DNA of 64,000 nucleotides from Streptomyces silvae. Its GTDB lineage: Bacteria; Actinomycetota; Actinomycetes; Streptomycetales; Streptomycetaceae. The stretch spans positions 1 through 64,000 of the forward strand of contig NZ_JAERUC010000016.1 in assembly GCF_016745505.1 (NCBI RefSeq), written 5' to 3'. A program made the position numbers and the translations under genes. This document shows positions 63,513 through 64,000 of this stretch, piece after piece. Every line of letters begins with the position of its first letter. Position 1 is the stretch's first letter. Under the pieces are notes generated by a model. That model worked only from the letters and a program-made list of their open reading frames with translations, was not told the DNA's origin and ran no database searches.

Positions 63513-64000
63513 TCACAAGGCCTCCAATGCGTCTCTGAGCCGGCGCAGCAGGGCGACATCGGGGTCGGTCGTGACGTCGGGCAGCGCGATGCGGCCGTGC
63601 CCGGACACCGATGCGGACCCGGCCGGGGCGGGGCGGACCGCTTCGACCAGTCCGGCGGCCGCCAGCCGGCGCAGGTCGACCAGGATGTGGAAGGCGGACC
63701 GGCCCAGCTCCTGGGCGATGTCCGTGGCCGTGCGCTCGCCGTTCACCAGGGCGAGGACGCGGCGCTGGCGCGGCGGGACCGGGGCGTCGACCGGGTGGGC
63801 CGTCGGGGCGAGCGGCGCGCTGTCGGTGAGCGCGTCCGGCCAGATCCGGTCCAGGAGCTCCCGGCGCCGGAGCGTCTCGCGCTGCACGGCGTGCACGGGC
63901 ACGGGGCGGACCGGGCCGATCCAGTGGGAGACGCCGTAACGGAAGCGGGCCGGTGTGTGCGTGGGGGCCAGGGCGAAGAAGGCCGCGTCGTACAGGGCGC
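63513..64000 (-). CDS. Winged-helix protein, first gene of roadblock operon, 5' end outside window
   Basis: The frame continues to the window edge, so the start lies beyond 64000; about 162 residues are visible (ALYDAAFFALAPTHTPARFRYGV...). A GTG at 63902 is inside the coding region, not the real start. RQRRVLALVNGERTATDIAQELGRSAFHILVDLRRLAAAGLVE (in parts) is a winged helix near the middle. The C terminus is variable. Probably a regulator or partner of the roadblock proteins. Function unknown. Confidence 0.7.
   Translation of the reverse strand, partial: ALYDAAFFALAPTHTPARFRYGVSHWIGPVRPVPVHAVQRETLRRRELLDRIWPDALTDSAPLAPTAHPVDAPVPPRQRRVLALVNGERTATDIAQELGRSAFHILVDLRRLAAAGLVEAVRPAPAGSASVSGHGRIALPDVTTDPDVALLRRLRDALEAL

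Noticed and set aside
63513..63902. GTG at 63902 as the start of the last gene
   Set aside because: The open frame continues upstream to the window edge with sensible sequence, so this codon is internal.

Overview
The window is a piece of the conserved central chromosome of a Streptomyces-like actinomycete. GC is very high, wobble positions are almost all G or C, several starts look leaderless, and the gene order around two Rpf genes, enolase, a DivIC/FtsB-like gene, a DUF501 gene, ppx, ndh and cfa matches what I recall from Streptomyces core chromosomes. It also holds a tRNA-Leu with anticodon UAA, the bldA tRNA that decodes the rare UUA codon. I see no phage, plasmid, IS or CRISPR.

Left part (1-12.3 kb): the end of a deaminase-SUKH fusion protein, an apical coiled-coil protein, two MFS exporters, an acetate-type symporter with its DUF485 partner, a MacB-like ABC exporter pair preceded by a triple 22-bp repeat, and a PIN/Phd toxin-antitoxin pair whose toxin is frameshifted.

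Middle (12.3-36 kb): mfd, a lipoprotein HNH nuclease, a GNAT-like protein, a membrane DUF4352-type protein, an orphan N6-methylase-like protein with a broken catalytic motif, a membrane protein coupled to a Ser/Thr kinase, a SurA-like lipoprotein, mazG coupled to a P450, rpfC, rpfA behind a c-di-AMP (ydaO) riboswitch, eno, the DivIC/FtsB-like gene, the DUF501 gene, ppx, ndh with Rex-type operators, and cfa.

Centre-right (36-49 kb): a second MacB-like ABC pair, then a divergent sugar locus. A LacI regulator faces an Opp/Dpp-type ABC transporter (binding protein, two permeases, two ATPases) tightly coupled to a GH2 beta-mannosidase. A CebR-like box sits just upstream of a good promoter, so this looks like a beta-mannoside or cello/manno-oligosaccharide uptake and cleavage operon. 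bldA follows it.

Right part (49-64 kb): small membrane and hypothetical genes, a Bax1-I family protein, thiolase, an SGNH hydrolase, cystathionine beta-synthase, a mycothiol-type transferase-fold protein, a divergent epoxide hydrolase/MarR pair with twin palindromes, a DsbA-like oxidoreductase, an RpiR regulator, and a three-gene operon (winged-helix protein, roadblock protein, roadblock-like protein). The middle roadblock gene carries the only TTA codon I found in the window, which ties it to bldA.
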